DNA from: Streptomyces sp. ISL-12
GTDB taxonomy: Bacteria; Actinomycetota; Actinomycetes; Streptomycetales; Streptomycetaceae
Length of the DNA stretch: 64,000 bases
NCBI RefSeq assembly: GCF_018614415.1
Contig: NZ_JAGGOO010000042.1
Coordinates: 27,164 to 91,163, forward strand
Direction: 5' to 3'
The notes under the pieces were generated by a model, which saw only the letters and a list, made by a program, of their open reading frames with translations, made no database searches and was not told the DNA's origin. The translations under genes and the position numbers were made by a program. Of the stretch, positions 16,783 through 25,026 are shown piece after piece. Position 1 is the first letter of the stretch, and every line of letters begins with the position of its first letter.

Positions 16783-17679
16783 TCAGGCGCGGTCCAGCTC
16801 CCCCAGCATGCCCTCGCGCAGCCGGGCGATGATCCGCTTGATCAGCCGGGAGACGTGCATCTGCGTGCAGCCGAGCCGTTCGCCGATCTCCGCCTGGGTG
16901 GCCTCCTCCACGAACCGCATGTGCAGGATCCGCCGGTCGCGCTCGCTGAGTCCGGCCATCAGCGGCGCCAGCGAGTGGACGTCCTCGACGAGCCGCAGCC
17001 CGTCCTCCTCCACACCGATGAAGTCGGCCAGGACCGACTCGCCGCCCTCGGGGCCGTCCCCGGTGAGCGCGGCGTCCAGCGACGAGGAGTGGTAGCCGTT
17101 GGCGGCGATCTGCCCCTCGATCACCTGGTCCGGGCTGAGGTTCATCAGCGTGGCCAGCTCGGCGACGGTCGGTTCGCGGTCCAGCCGGCTGGACAGCTCC
17201 TCACGGGCCCTGGCCAGCTCGACGCGGAGTTCCTGGAGCCGCCTGGGGACGTGCACCGCCCAAGTGGTGTCCCGGAAGAAGCGCTTGATCTCGCCGACGA
17301 TGTACGGCAGCGCGAAGGAGGTGAACTCCACCTCGCGCGACAGCTCGAACCGGTCGATGGCCTTGATCAGACCGATCATCCCGGTCTGGACGACGTCCTC
17401 CATGTCGTCGCCGCGGCCACGGAACCGGCCGGCGGCGAACCGCACCAGCGACATGTTCATCTCGATCAGGGTGCCCCGCGCGTACTGGTACTCGCGCGTG
17501 CCCTCCTCGAGGACGGACAGCCGCTGGAAGAACTGACGGGACAGCTCCCGCGCGTCACGCGGCGCCACGGACCGGCCGTCCACCACATCCGGCGGCCATT
17601 CCCCGTCCGCGGTCTCCCCGGCGCGCGGCGCCTGCGGCCGGACCACGGCGGTGTCCCTCGCCTCTGCCACGAAAGTCAC
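16783..17679 (-). CDS. sigL: SigB/SigF-type RNA polymerase sigma factor (SigL-like)
   Basis: A 298-residue group 3 sigma factor: region 2 (FAAGRFRGRGDDMEDVVQTGMIGLIKAIDRFE), region 3 (RRLQELRVELARAREELSSRLDREPTVAEL) and region 4 (MRFVEEATQAEIGERLGCTQMHVSRLIKRI). An approximately 70-residue N-terminal extension precedes region 2. GTG 17679 was chosen because GGGAGG lies 10 bases upstream, better than the ATG seven codons earlier. It should direct transcription from GNNT-N14-16-GGGTA promoters, and one such sequence lies 38 bases upstream, suggesting autoregulation. The symbol comes from position next to popR/clpP genes. Confidence 0.88.
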   Translation of the reverse strand: MTFVAEARDTAVVRPQAPRAGETADGEWPPDVVDGRSVAPRDARELSRQFFQRLSVLEEGTREYQYARGTLIEMNMSLVRFAAGRFRGRGDDMEDVVQTGMIGLIKAIDRFELSREVEFTSFALPYIVGEIKRFFRDTTWAVHVPRRLQELRVELARAREELSSRLDREPTVAELATLMNLSPDQVIEGQIAANGYHSSSLDAALTGDGPEGGESVLADFIGVEEDGLRLVEDVHSLAPLMAGLSERDRRILHMRFVEEATQAEIGERLGCTQMHVSRLIKRIIARLREGMLGELDRA

Positions 17680-17716
17680 GGTCTCGACGCCTCCCTGCAT
17701 CCGTCCGGGGGTGCGG

Positions 17717-17741
17717 ATACCCGGGTCGCGCCGGCACATGC
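17717..17741 (-). promoter_or_regulatory. SigB-type promoter candidate upstream of the sigL-like gene
   Basis: On the minus strand: GCAT (17741-17738), 15 bases, GGGTAT (17722-17717). This fits the Streptomyces SigB-family pattern GNNT-N14-16-GGGTAC/T. The predicted start point is about 30 bases before GTG 17679. The same GCAT-GGGTA pattern recurs before the ssgC-like gene and the orphan STAS gene. Confidence 0.5.
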
Positions 17742-17854
17742 CGCCCAAATGGCCCGGTACCGCCCGCTCAGGATATCCGCCGCCGCCCGCCCGCACACCA
17801 GCGGCGCCGGCGGCGCGCGGGCCCCGATTTCCCTCAGGGCGGAACGCGGGCCCC

Positions 17855-17883
17855 TTAACCCTCCCGCCGGTCGCTCCTAGGCT
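17855..17883 (+). promoter_or_regulatory. Vegetative-type promoter of the popR-like gene, probably leaderless
   Basis: TTAACC (17855-17860), 17 bases, TAGGCT (17878-17883) resembles a housekeeping -35/-10 pair. The -10 element ends 6 bases before the GTG start at 17890, so transcription should begin at or very near the start codon and the mRNA would be leaderless. Confidence 0.55.
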
Positions 17884-17889
17884 GGGAAG

Positions 17890-18270
17890 GTGAGCAGCCG
17901 AACACCGGACGAAGCCCGTGTCATCCCCCTGCGCCCGCCCGCCGCGGCCCCGGCCCCCTCCTCCCGGGAACCGCTCTGGCGCGACCTGGTCGGTGACGTC
18001 CTGCGGCGTGAACGCCTCGCCCAGGAACGGACCCTGAAGGACGTGGCGGAGGCGGCCCGGATCTCCATGCCGTACCTGTCCGAGGTGGAACGCGGCCGCA
18101 AGGAGGCATCCTCCGAGGTGCTCGCCGCCGCCGCCCGGGCGCTCGGCCTGGGCCTGGGCGATCTGCTGACCCGGGTCCACGGCGAACTCGTCCGGGTCAC
18201 CGCCCGCCCCTCGGCCACCGGCCGCGGCGGCAGCCGTTCCCGCCACGACGGGCTCTGCCTGGCGGCCTGA
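17890..18270 (+). CDS. popR: PopR/ClgR-type helix-turn-helix regulator
   Basis: A 126-residue protein with an XRE/HTH domain (about 30-98; LWRDLVGDVLRRERLAQ and DVAEAARISMPYLSEVERGRKEASSEVL), very like ClgR/PopR regulators of clp genes. It ends in -LAA; in S. lividans PopR a C-terminal Ala-Ala was reported to be needed for ClpP-dependent turnover, so this ending fits a feedback degron. It converges on the clpP4-clpP3 operon, whose upstream region has a matching dyad. The symbol popR rather than clgR follows from this neighbourhood. Confidence 0.83.
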   Translation: MSSRTPDEARVIPLRPPAAAPAPSSREPLWRDLVGDVLRRERLAQERTLKDVAEAARISMPYLSEVERGRKEASSEVLAAAARALGLGLGDLLTRVHGELVRVTARPSATGRGGSRSRHDGLCLAA

Positions 18271-18288
18271 CCACACCGCCGCCGCCCA

Positions 18289-18335
18289 CCCGCGCGGTCC
18301 GGCGCCCTCCCCGGCGGGGCGCCGGACCGCGCGGG
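18289..18335. terminator. Very strong bidirectional hairpin between popR and clpP4
   Basis: Arms 18289-18307 and 18317-18335 pair perfectly over 19 bases, with a 9-base loop. It starts 19 bases after the popR stop and ends 1 base before the clpP4 stop codon, so it can terminate both convergent transcripts. GC-rich and without T-runs, as usual in this genus. Confidence 0.8.
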
Positions 18336-18336
18336 C

Positions 18337-18945
18337 TCAGACCGTCACGAGCCGCCGGCTGAGCACCTCGTCGGCCAGCCCGTACGCCACCGCCTCCCGG
18401 GCCGTGAACACCTTGTCGCGGTCCATGTCCGCCCGCAGCGCGGTGACGTCGTGGCCGGTGTGCCGGGCCAGCACCTCCTCGACCTGGGAGCGGATCCGCA
18501 CCATCTCCTTCGCCTGGAGCGCCAGATCGGAGACCGTGCCCTGCCGGCCCCCGCTGGCCGGCTGGCCCAGCAGCACCCGCGCGTGCTCCAGCACGAACCG
18601 CCGCCCGGGATCGCCGCCCGCCAGCAGCACCGCCGCCGTGGAGGCCGCCTGGCCGACGCAGAACGTCGAGATCGGCGCCTGTACGAACGTCATGGTGTCG
18701 TAGATCGCCATCAGCGAGGTGTACGAGCCGCCGGGGGAGTTGAGGTAGATCGAGATCTCGTGCTCCGGCGCCGACGACTCCAGGTGCAGGAGCTGGGCGA
18801 TGACGACGTTGGCGACGCCGTCGTCGATCTCGGTGCCGAGGAAGATGATCCGCTCCGCCAGCAGGCGGCTGAACACGTCGTAGGACCGCTCGCCCTGCGG
18901 GGTCCGCTCCACGACGTTCGGAATGGTGTACGTCCCCATGGTCAC
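18337..18945 (-). CDS. clpP4: ClpP-family protease subunit with degenerate catalytic triad (ClpP4-like)
   Basis: A 202-residue Clp protease proteolytic subunit. The nucleophile region GQAAS (Ser102) and the acid region [19 protein letters not shown] (Asp177) are present. At the position of the catalytic His (MHQP in its partner), however, the sequence reads LLGQP, with Gly127. It is therefore probably inactive alone and would act in a mixed ring with ClpP3. The GTG start overlaps the clpP3 stop by GTGA; the ATG two codons later is an alternative. It is second in the clpP3-clpP4 operon. Confidence 0.88.
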   Translation of the reverse strand: MTMGTYTIPNVVERTPQGERSYDVFSRLLAERIIFLGTEIDDGVANVVIAQLLHLESSAPEHEISIYLNSPGGSYTSLMAIYDTMTFVQAPISTFCVGQAASTAAVLLAGGDPGRRFVLEHARVLLGQPASGGRQGTVSDLALQAKEMVRIRSQVEEVLARHTGHDVTALRADMDRDKVFTAREAVAYGLADEVLSRRLVTV

Positions 18946-19583
18946 AGCCCCATCCGTCGCCGCGTGACGGCCGGGCGGACGTCCGCGAGGGACTCCACCA
19001 CCCGGTCCACGATCCCGTACTCCCTGGCCTCCTCGGCCGTGAACCAGCGGTCCCGGTCACCGTCCCGGGAGATCGTCTCCGGCGACTGGCCGGTGTGCTC
19101 GGCGGTGATCCGCTCGATGGTCCGCTTGGTGAACTCCAGGTTGTCCGCCTGGATCTCGATGTCGGCGGTGGTGCCGCCGATCCCCGCCGACGGCTGGTGC
19201 ATCATGATCCGCGCGTTCGGCAGCGCGTACCGCTTGCCCGCCGCGCCCACACTGAGCAGGAACTGCCCCATGCTGGCGGCGAATCCCACGGCGAGCGTGG
19301 AGACGTCGTTGGGGATCAGCCGCATCGTGTCGTAGATGGCCAGCCCCGCGTGGACCGAGCCGCCGGGGCTGTTGACGTACAGGCTGATGTCGGTGCGCGG
19401 GTCCTCGGCGGACAGGACCAGCAACTGGGCGCAGACCCGGTTCGCGGAGACCTCGTCGACCTGGGTGCCCAGGACGACGATGCGCTGGGCGAGCAACTGC
19501 GCGGCGAGGTGGTCGTCGAACCGGCTCGGCGGGGTGTCGCCCTCCTGCGCTCGCGGCAGCGGACGGGTGGTGAGTGGGGACAT
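18942..19583 (-). CDS. clpP3: ATP-dependent Clp protease proteolytic subunit (ClpP3-like)
   Basis: A 213-residue ClpP with an intact triad: Ser104 in GFAASMGQF, His129 in IMMHQPSAG and Asp178 in [11 protein letters not shown]. It forms the peptidase chamber of Clp proteases with AAA+ partners encoded elsewhere. Streptomyces keeps clpP3-clpP4 as a reserve operon induced when clpP1-clpP2 is lost, through PopR. Here the popR-like gene is close by and a TCTGCC-N3-GGCAGA dyad lies 77 bases upstream of the start. It overlaps clpP4 by four bases. Confidence 0.92.
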   Translation of the reverse strand: MSPLTTRPLPRAQEGDTPPSRFDDHLAAQLLAQRIVVLGTQVDEVSANRVCAQLLVLSAEDPRTDISLYVNSPGGSVHAGLAIYDTMRLIPNDVSTLAVGFAASMGQFLLSVGAAGKRYALPNARIMMHQPSAGIGGTTADIEIQADNLEFTKRTIERITAEHTGQSPETISRDGDRDRWFTAEEAREYGIVDRVVESLADVRPAVTRRRMGL

Positions 19584-19659
19584 CGGCGCTCCTTCGCTCC
19601 GTTCGGGATCGTGCCGTCGTCCTCACTGTCGGCCCGCGACCGCCCCGGCCGGGGCTTTC

Positions 19660-19674
19660 TCTGCCCGCGGCAGA
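19660..19674. promoter_or_regulatory. PopR/ClgR-type operator candidate upstream of clpP3
   Basis: TCTGCC-CGC-GGCAGA, a perfect dyad. As I recall it, the PopR target is a TTCTGCC-N3-GGCAGAA-like palindrome, which this matches in core and spacing. A half-site GGCAGAG follows at about 19684. It lies 77 bases upstream of the clpP3 start, a suitable activator position. Confidence 0.7.
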
Positions 19675-19693
19675 TTCGCCGAGGGCAGAGCGG

Positions 19694-20908
19694 TCAGCCG
19701 GCCCGCCCCTCGCGCAACTGCCGGAAGAAGGCCCGCACATCGCCCACCAGCAGTTCGGGCTGTTCCAGCGCCGCGAAGTGCCCGCCCCGGTCGAACTCCG
19801 TCCACCGCACCAGGTTCTCGGTACGCCGGGCCTTGTGCCGCAGCGGGATCTGCGGGTCGGCGGCGAAGGAGGCGACCGCGGTCGGCGCGGTGGACGGTTC
19901 GTGCGGGGCGGCGGCCCGGCCGGTGGCGTGCGCCCGTTCGTAGTAGACGCGGGCCGACGAACCGGCGGTGCCGGTCAGCCAGTAGAGCATCACGTCGGTG
20001 AGCAGCCGGTCGCGGTCCACCGCCTCCTCCGGCAGCCCGGCCGAGTCCGTCCACTCGGCGAACTTCTCCACGATCCAGGCGAGCTGCCCGACGGGGGAGT
20101 CGGTGAGCGCGTACGCCAGGGTCTGCGGCCGGGTGGACTGCTGGGCGGCGTATCCGGTGCCCTCGCGGGACCACGCCTCCCAGCGGCGCCACGACCGGAG
20201 GGCGCGCTCCCGCTCAGCGGGGTCGAGGGCGTCCAGTTCCGCGGCGGTCGGCTCGGTGGCCTGCTGGGCGCCCGGCAGCAGATTGAGGTGCACGCCGATC
20301 ACCCGCTCCGGGTGGACCCGGCCCAGCTCGCGGGAGATCGCCGCGCCCCAGTCGCCGCCTTGGAGGCCGTACCGGTCGTAGCCGACGCGCCGCATCAGCT
20401 CGGCCCAGGCGTCGGCGATCCGGCCCGCCTCCCAGCCGGTGTCCGGCGCCGGCCCCGACAGACCGAACCCGGGCACGCTCGGTACCACGACGTGGAAGGC
20501 GTCGGCCGGGTCGCCGCCGTGCGCGGCCGGATCGGTCAGCGGCCCGACCACGTCGAGGAACTCGGCGATCGACCCCGGCCAGCCGTGGGTGATCACCAGC
20601 GGCGTGGCGTCCGGCTCGGGGGAGCGGACGTGGGCGAAGTGCACGTTGGCGCCGTCGATGGTGGTGGTGAACTGCGGCCACGCGTTCAGCTCCGCCTCGG
20701 CGGCCCGCCAGTCGTAGTCGTGGCGCCAGTACCGCACCAGCTCCCGCAGGTAGTCCCGTGGCACCCCGTACGCCCATCCGGCGCCGGCGGGCTGGTCCGG
20801 CCAGCGGGCGCGGTCGAGGCGGTCGTGCAGGTCGTCGAGGTCGCGCTGCGGGACGTCGAGGCGGAAGGGGCGGAGGGCGCCGTCGTCGGCGGGCGGGAAG
20901 GAGAGCAC
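19694..20908 (-). CDS. Epoxide hydrolase-family alpha/beta hydrolase
   Basis: A 404-residue protein with the N-terminal epoxide-hydrolase domain (FRLDVPQRDLDDLHDRLDRARWPD, residues about 10-115) and an alpha/beta hydrolase core: oxyanion segment HGWPGS, nucleophile Asp in GGDWGA and His in DRGGHFAALEQPE. Two tyrosines expected to polarise the epoxide lie in the cap. It should open epoxides by hydrolysis; the substrate is unknown. GTG 20908 was chosen because family proteins begin close to LSFP..RPFR; an ATG 16 codons upstream is possible. The clpP3 promoter region separates it from clpP3. Confidence 0.86.
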   Translation of the reverse strand: MLSFPPADDGALRPFRLDVPQRDLDDLHDRLDRARWPDQPAGAGWAYGVPRDYLRELVRYWRHDYDWRAAEAELNAWPQFTTTIDGANVHFAHVRSPEPDATPLVITHGWPGSIAEFLDVVGPLTDPAAHGGDPADAFHVVVPSVPGFGLSGPAPDTGWEAGRIADAWAELMRRVGYDRYGLQGGDWGAAISRELGRVHPERVIGVHLNLLPGAQQATEPTAAELDALDPAERERALRSWRRWEAWSREGTGYAAQQSTRPQTLAYALTDSPVGQLAWIVEKFAEWTDSAGLPEEAVDRDRLLTDVMLYWLTGTAGSSARVYYERAHATGRAAAPHEPSTAPTAVASFAADPQIPLRHKARRTENLVRWTEFDRGGHFAALEQPELLVGDVRAFFRQLREGRAG

Positions 20909-21027
20909 GGCGGGATGGTAGGCACGCGGGCCCGCCCCGGTCGAAGGGATTGCCATGCGGCCGATGAGTTTCCGGCCTCGCACCGGTCGACACAGATGAC
21001 CGCGTTCCACGCGTCCGGGAGGTACCG

Positions 21028-21519
21028 ATGACCAGCGACGGATTCACCACGTGCCTGTGGTTCGACGACCAGGCCGAGGAGGCCGCCCAGTACTACGTCT
21101 CGGTGTTCGAGGACTCCGACTCCCGCGTCGGTGACATCACCCACTACCCCGAGGGAGGCCACCGTCCCGCCGGCACGGTGCTCACCGTCGACTTCACCGC
21201 CAACGGGCAGAAGTTCGTCGCGCTCAACGGCGGACCGGAGTTCACGTTCACCGAGGCGATCTCCTTCCAGGTCACCTGCGAGACCCAGGAGGAGGTCGAC
21301 CACTACTCGGCCCGGCTGACCGAGAACGGCGGTGAGCTGGGCCCCTGCGGCTGGGTGAAGGACCGGTTCGGGGTGTCCTGGCAGGTCGTGCCGCGCCGGC
21401 TCATGGAGATGTTCGCCGACCCCGACCCGGCGAAGGCCGCCCGCGCGAACAAGGCGATGGAGTCGATGCGCAAGCTGGACATCGCCGCCCTGGAGAAGGC
21501 CTTCGCCGGGGAGCGGTGA
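21028..21519 (+). CDS. VOC family protein (PhnB/3-dmu-9_3-mt type)
   Basis: A 163-residue protein starting MTSDGFTTCLWFDDQAEEAAQYYVSVFEDS, with the GGPEFTFTEAISFQVTCETQEEVDHYSARLTENG and KDRFGVSWQVVPRRLMEMFADPDPAKAARA blocks, characteristic of PhnB-like VOC proteins. The biochemical role is unknown; some were wrongly named ubiquinone methyltransferases. It is divergent from the epoxide hydrolase gene and followed by a strong hairpin. Confidence 0.86.
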   Translation: MTSDGFTTCLWFDDQAEEAAQYYVSVFEDSDSRVGDITHYPEGGHRPAGTVLTVDFTANGQKFVALNGGPEFTFTEAISFQVTCETQEEVDHYSARLTENGGELGPCGWVKDRFGVSWQVVPRRLMEMFADPDPAKAARANKAMESMRKLDIAALEKAFAGER

Positions 21520-21540
21520 CGCGCCGGCCGCCGTCGCCTC

Positions 21541-21568
21541 CGTTCCGGACAGCGACATGTCCGGAACG
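21541..21568 (+). terminator. Hairpin downstream of VOC gene
   Basis: CGTTCCGGACA (21541-21551) and TGTCCGGAACG (21558-21568), an 11-base perfect stem with a 6-base loop, 22 bases after the stop codon. It also precedes the promoter region of the next gene, so an operator role is an alternative. Confidence 0.6.
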
Positions 21569-21656
21569 CGCGTTCGCCGCGCGGGCCCGGACCTGGCTGG
21601 CTAGCGTGGGAAGACGGACCCCCACACCCACCCACCTCGTCCGGGAGGCGGCGGCC

Positions 21657-22446
21657 ATGGCGGTACGGCCCGAGGGGACCCCATGCTGGGCCGACGCGAT
21701 GTCCGGCGACGGCCAAGAGCTTCTACGGCGACGTCCTCGGCTGGACCTTCGGCGAGTCGGCGTCGGAGTTCGGCGACCACACCACGGCCTACGCGGACGG
21801 CAAGGCCGTCGCCGCGGTCGTGCCGCCCATGCCGGGCGGCGAGAGCGACGCGCAGTGGTGCCTCTGCTTCGCGGCCCGCGACGCCGCCGGGACCGCGGCG
21901 AAGATCCGCTCGGCCGGCGGCGAGGTGGTGATGGAGCCGATGAAGGTCGGCCACTTCGGCACCATGTGCCTGGCCCGCGACCCCGGCGGCGTCCTCTTCG
22001 GCCTCTGGCAGGCGGACGCGCACGAGGGATTCGAGGCGACGGGCGAGCCCGGCGCCTACTGCTGGGCGGAGATCTTCGCCCGCGAGCCCGGGAAGTCGGA
22101 CGCCTTCTTCCCGGAGGTCTTCGGCTACCGGGTCAAGCGGCTGGAGGACGACGCGATCGACTTCCGCCTCTTCGGCCTGGGCGAGGGGACCGTCCTGGGC
22201 CGCATGGCCATGACGGACGACTTCCCGCCCGAGCTGCCGCCGTGGATCGACGTCTACTTCACGGTCGCCGACTGCGACGAGGCCGTTTCCCGCGCCACCG
22301 AGCGCGGCGGCGTGCTGCGCTTCGGGCCGATGGACTCGCCCTTCGGCCGGTTCGCGGCGCTGTGCGACCCGCAGGGCGCGAGCTTCTCGGTGATCGACAT
22401 CACCACGACGCAGGGCGAGATGCCGAAGGTCGCGGACATCTCCTGA
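21657..22446 (+). pseudogene. Two-domain VOC family protein, frameshifted near its start
   Basis: The gene begins MAVRPEGTPCWADAMSGD at ATG 21657 with a fair ribosome-binding site. It then loses frame at about 21711: the continuation AKSFYGDVLGWTFGE... is read only in the frame of 21712. The codons expected between GD and AKSFYG are missing, so a few bases were deleted (not a multiple of three). From 21712 to the stop at 22446 the frame is intact and encodes two VOC domains (second one GAYCWAEIFAREPGKSDAFFPEVFGY). A truncated product from an internal GTG at 21820 is possible but would lack most of domain 1. A sequencing error is the other explanation. Confidence 0.75.
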
Positions 22447-22512
22447 CAGCCGGCCGTCGGAGCCCTCGGACCCGGGCGGGACCCCGCACCTGGTCATGAC
22501 ATCATCGAGCCC

Positions 22513-23196
22513 ATGCGTGAACGTGTTGTGGCCGCGTGCGACGGGGCCTCGAAGGGCAACCCCGGCCCGGCGGCCTGGGCCTGGGTCGTCGCGGACGAGA
22601 GCGAGACCCCGGACCGCTGGGAGGCCGGCCCGCTGGGGCGGGCCACCAACAACGTCGCCGAACTCACGGCGCTGGAGCGGTTGCTGGCCGCGACAGACCC
22701 GGCGGTGCCGCTGGAGATCCGGATGGACTCCCAGTACGCGATGAAGGCCGTGACCACCTGGCTGCCCGGCTGGAGGCGCAACGGCTGGAAGACCTCCGCC
22801 GGCAAGCCGGTCGCCAACCAGGAGCTGGTCGTCCGCATCGACGAGCTGCTCGACGGCCGCTCGGTCGAGTTCCGCTACGTACCGGCCCACCAGGTCGACG
22901 GGGACCGGCTCAACGACTTCGCCGACCGTGCCGCCAGCCACGCTGCCGTCGTCCAGGAGGCGGCGGGCAGCGCCCTGGGCTCCCCCGAGCCGCCGCCCGC
23001 GCCGGACACCCCGGCCAAGGCCCCGCGCCGCAAAGCCCCCACCGCCCGGAAGGGCGGCGGGGGCTCCGCACGGACGATCAAGGCCAAGTTCGCCGGGCGC
23101 TGCCTGTGCGGACGCTCCTACGCGGCCGGCGAGTCCATCGCCAAGAACGACAAGGGCTGGGGCCACCCGGAGTGCCGCACGGCGGCGGCCGGGTAG
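22513..23196 (+). CDS. Ribonuclease H fused to a C-terminal Cys/His motif domain
   Basis: Residues 1-145 form an RNase HI domain: Asp10 in ACDGASKGNPG, Glu50 in NNVAELTALE, Asp72 in MDSQYA and Asp138 in NDFADRAA give the four metal-binding acids that cut RNA in RNA-DNA hybrids. A Pro/Ala/Lys-rich linker (155-190) leads to a short domain, KFAGRCLCGRSYAAGESIAKN followed by GWGHPEC (Cys197, Cys199, His218, Cys221), which looks like a small zinc site. The tail is not part of classical RNase HI and may bind nucleic acid. Confidence 0.87.
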   Translation: MRERVVAACDGASKGNPGPAAWAWVVADESETPDRWEAGPLGRATNNVAELTALERLLAATDPAVPLEIRMDSQYAMKAVTTWLPGWRRNGWKTSAGKPVANQELVVRIDELLDGRSVEFRYVPAHQVDGDRLNDFADRAASHAAVVQEAAGSALGSPEPPPAPDTPAKAPRRKAPTARKGGGGSARTIKAKFAGRCLCGRSYAAGESIAKNDKGWGHPECRTAAAG

Positions 23197-23208
23197 CGGC
23201 GGCGCGCG

Positions 23209-23658
23209 TCACACCACGCCGCGCCAGGCCCCGGTCTCGTGGCCGCGCCGCTCGATGAAGTGCTTGAAGCGCTCCAGGTCGCCCTTGGTCTGCCGCTGCA
23301 CGACCCCGAGCTTGTCGCCCACCTTCTCGGCGACGCCGTCCGGCCGGAACTCCATCTGGAGCATCACCTTGGTGTGGTCGTCGTCGAGGCGGTGGAAGGT
23401 GACGACCCCCGCCTGCTCGGTCTCACCGGCGACCGTGGTCCACGCGACCCGCTCGTCCGGGATCTGTTCGGTGATCCGTGCGTCGAACTCCCGGCGCACC
23501 CCGTTCACGTTCGTCACCCAGTGCGTCAGGGTGTCGGTGCGCTGCTCGATGCGCTCGACCCCGCTCATGAACTCGGGGAACGACTCGAACTGGGTCCACT
23601 GGTCGTACGCGGTGTGGACCGGCACGCCGACCTCGATGGATTCCTCGACCTGCGACAT
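23209..23658 (-). CDS. SRPBCC family protein (polyketide cyclase/dehydrase-like)
   Basis: A 149-residue START/Bet v 1-fold protein: VEESIEVGVPVHTAYDQWTQFESFPEFMSGVERIEQ at the start and the long C-terminal helix (GDLERFKHFIERRG). It resembles the streptomycete cyclase/dehydrase group of unknown ligand. ATG 23658 was chosen because AAGGAGG lies 7-8 bases before it. A SigB-type promoter candidate lies 43 bases upstream, so it may be a stress protein. It converges on the RNase H gene. Confidence 0.85.
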   Translation of the reverse strand: MSQVEESIEVGVPVHTAYDQWTQFESFPEFMSGVERIEQRTDTLTHWVTNVNGVRREFDARITEQIPDERVAWTTVAGETEQAGVVTFHRLDDDHTKVMLQMEFRPDGVAEKVGDKLGVVQRQTKGDLERFKHFIERRGHETGAWRGVV

Positions 23659-23700
23659 CAGGTACTGCCTCCTTCGGCTTTCGTCGGGTGGACGGCCCGG

Positions 23701-23725
23701 GTACCCGGCGCTCGCGGGGTGAATC
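23701..23725 (-). promoter_or_regulatory. SigB-type promoter candidate upstream of SRPBCC gene
   Basis: Minus strand: GATT (23725-23722), 15 bases, GGGTAC (23706-23701), fitting GNNT-N14-16-GGGTAC. The predicted start point is about 36 bases before the ATG at 23658. Confidence 0.45.
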
Positions 23726-23759
23726 TCCTGATCGTCCGTCACTTCGCTGTTACCCTGCG

Positions 23760-23771
23760 GGTCATATGACC
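23760..23771. promoter_or_regulatory. Palindrome before flavin monooxygenase gene
   Basis: GGTCATATGACC is a perfect 12-base palindrome ending 25 bases before the GTG start at 23797, over the probable promoter. It is a candidate operator for an unidentified dimeric regulator. Confidence 0.4.
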
Positions 23772-23796
23772 GTTTTACGGCATTTCAGGAGGGTGT

Positions 23797-25014
23797 GTGA
23801 AGATCGCCTGCGTCGGTGGCGGGCCCGCCGGGCTGTATCTGTCGATCCTGTTGAAGAGGGACGATCCCGACCACGACGTCACCGTCCACGAACGAGACCC
23901 GGAAGGCTCCACCTACGGCTGGGGCGTCACCTACTGGCGCCCCCTGCTCGACCGGCTCCACCACCACGACCCCGAGTCGGCGCGCGCCGTCGAGGAGCAC
24001 TCGGTGACCTGGCGGGACGGCGTCGCCCACGTCGGAGCGCTGACGGCACGTCACCGGGGCGACACCGGCCACGGCATCGGACGGCACCGGCTGCTGGAGA
24101 TCCTCGCCGCCCGGGCCCGCTCGCTCGGCGTACGGCTGGAGTACGGGCACGAGGTCGGCGCCGACCGGCCGCCCGCCGCCGACCTGGTCGTAGCGGCCGA
24201 CGGCGTGGGCAGCGCGCTGCGCGCCCGGCACGCCGGGCACTTCGGCACCGAGGTGCGCGCCGGACGCAACCGCTACCTCTGGCTCGGCACCACCAAGGTC
24301 TTCGACGCCTTCACCTTCGCCTTCACGGCGACCGACCACGGCTGGATCTGGGCCTACGGCTACGGCTTCGGCCCCGGCCACAGCACCTGCGTCGTCGAGT
24401 GCGCGCCCGAGACCTGGACCGGCCTCGGCCTGGACCGGGCGGACGAGGGGGAGGGGCTGGTCCTGCTGGAGAAGCTCTTCGCCGACGTCCTCGACGGCCA
24501 TCCGCTGATCGCACGGCCGGCGACCGGCGACGGCGTCCTCCCCTGGCAGCCCTTCCGCACCCTGACCAACCGCGTCTGGTCGCGCGGCAACCTGGTCCTG
24601 CTGGGCGACGCGGCCCACACCACGCACTACTCCATCGGCGCCGGCACCACCCTGGCCCTGGAGGACGCCGTCTGCCTGGCCGCCGCCCTGCGCGAACACT
24701 CCGCCCTGCCGGACGCCCTCGCCCGCTACGAAGCCGAACGCCGGGCGGCCCTGCTCCCCGTGCAGAGCGCCGCCCGTTACAGCGCCCGGTTCTACGAGAA
24801 CCTGCCGCGCTACCTCGCCCTGCCGCCCGAGCAGATGTTCGCGCTGCTCGGACAGCGCCACTCACCCCTGCTGCCGCACGTCCCGCCCCGCCTGTACTAC
24901 CGGCTCGACCGGGCGGCGGGACGGCTCGCGCCGCTGCGCCGGGCCAAGCGCCGGCTCGGCCCGAAGATGGCTCGCCTCGCCCAGACCAGGGCCCTCGCCA
25001 AGGCCGGCGGATGA
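23797..25014 (+). CDS. FAD-dependent monooxygenase (PHBH-type fold)
   Basis: The 405-residue protein starts with the FAD Rossmann motif MKIACVGGGPAGLYLSILLKR and has the second FAD motif NLVLLGDAAHTTHYSIGAGTTLALEDA near residue 270. It is related to salicylyl-CoA hydroxylase and VioD-like enzymes. An approximately 70-residue C-terminal region rich in Arg/Leu (LYYRLDRAAGRLAPLRRAKRRLG) follows the core. The substrate is unknown. The start is GTG, and a 12-base palindrome sits just upstream. The next gene begins 12 bases later on the same strand, so the two may form a transcription unit. Confidence 0.85.
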   Translation: MKIACVGGGPAGLYLSILLKRDDPDHDVTVHERDPEGSTYGWGVTYWRPLLDRLHHHDPESARAVEEHSVTWRDGVAHVGALTARHRGDTGHGIGRHRLLEILAARARSLGVRLEYGHEVGADRPPAADLVVAADGVGSALRARHAGHFGTEVRAGRNRYLWLGTTKVFDAFTFAFTATDHGWIWAYGYGFGPGHSTCVVECAPETWTGLGLDRADEGEGLVLLEKLFADVLDGHPLIARPATGDGVLPWQPFRTLTNRVWSRGNLVLLGDAAHTTHYSIGAGTTLALEDAVCLAAALREHSALPDALARYEAERRAALLPVQSAARYSARFYENLPRYLALPPEQMFALLGQRHSPLLPHVPPRLYYRLDRAAGRLAPLRRAKRRLGPKMARLAQTRALAKAGG

Positions 25015-25026
25015 CAGACTGACGCC

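Noticed and set aside
18942..19583. Calling this pair clpP1-clpP2
   Set aside because: clpP1-clpP2 are normally next to tig and clpX; here a PopR-like gene, a degenerate second subunit and the sigL-like gene point to clpP3-clpP4.
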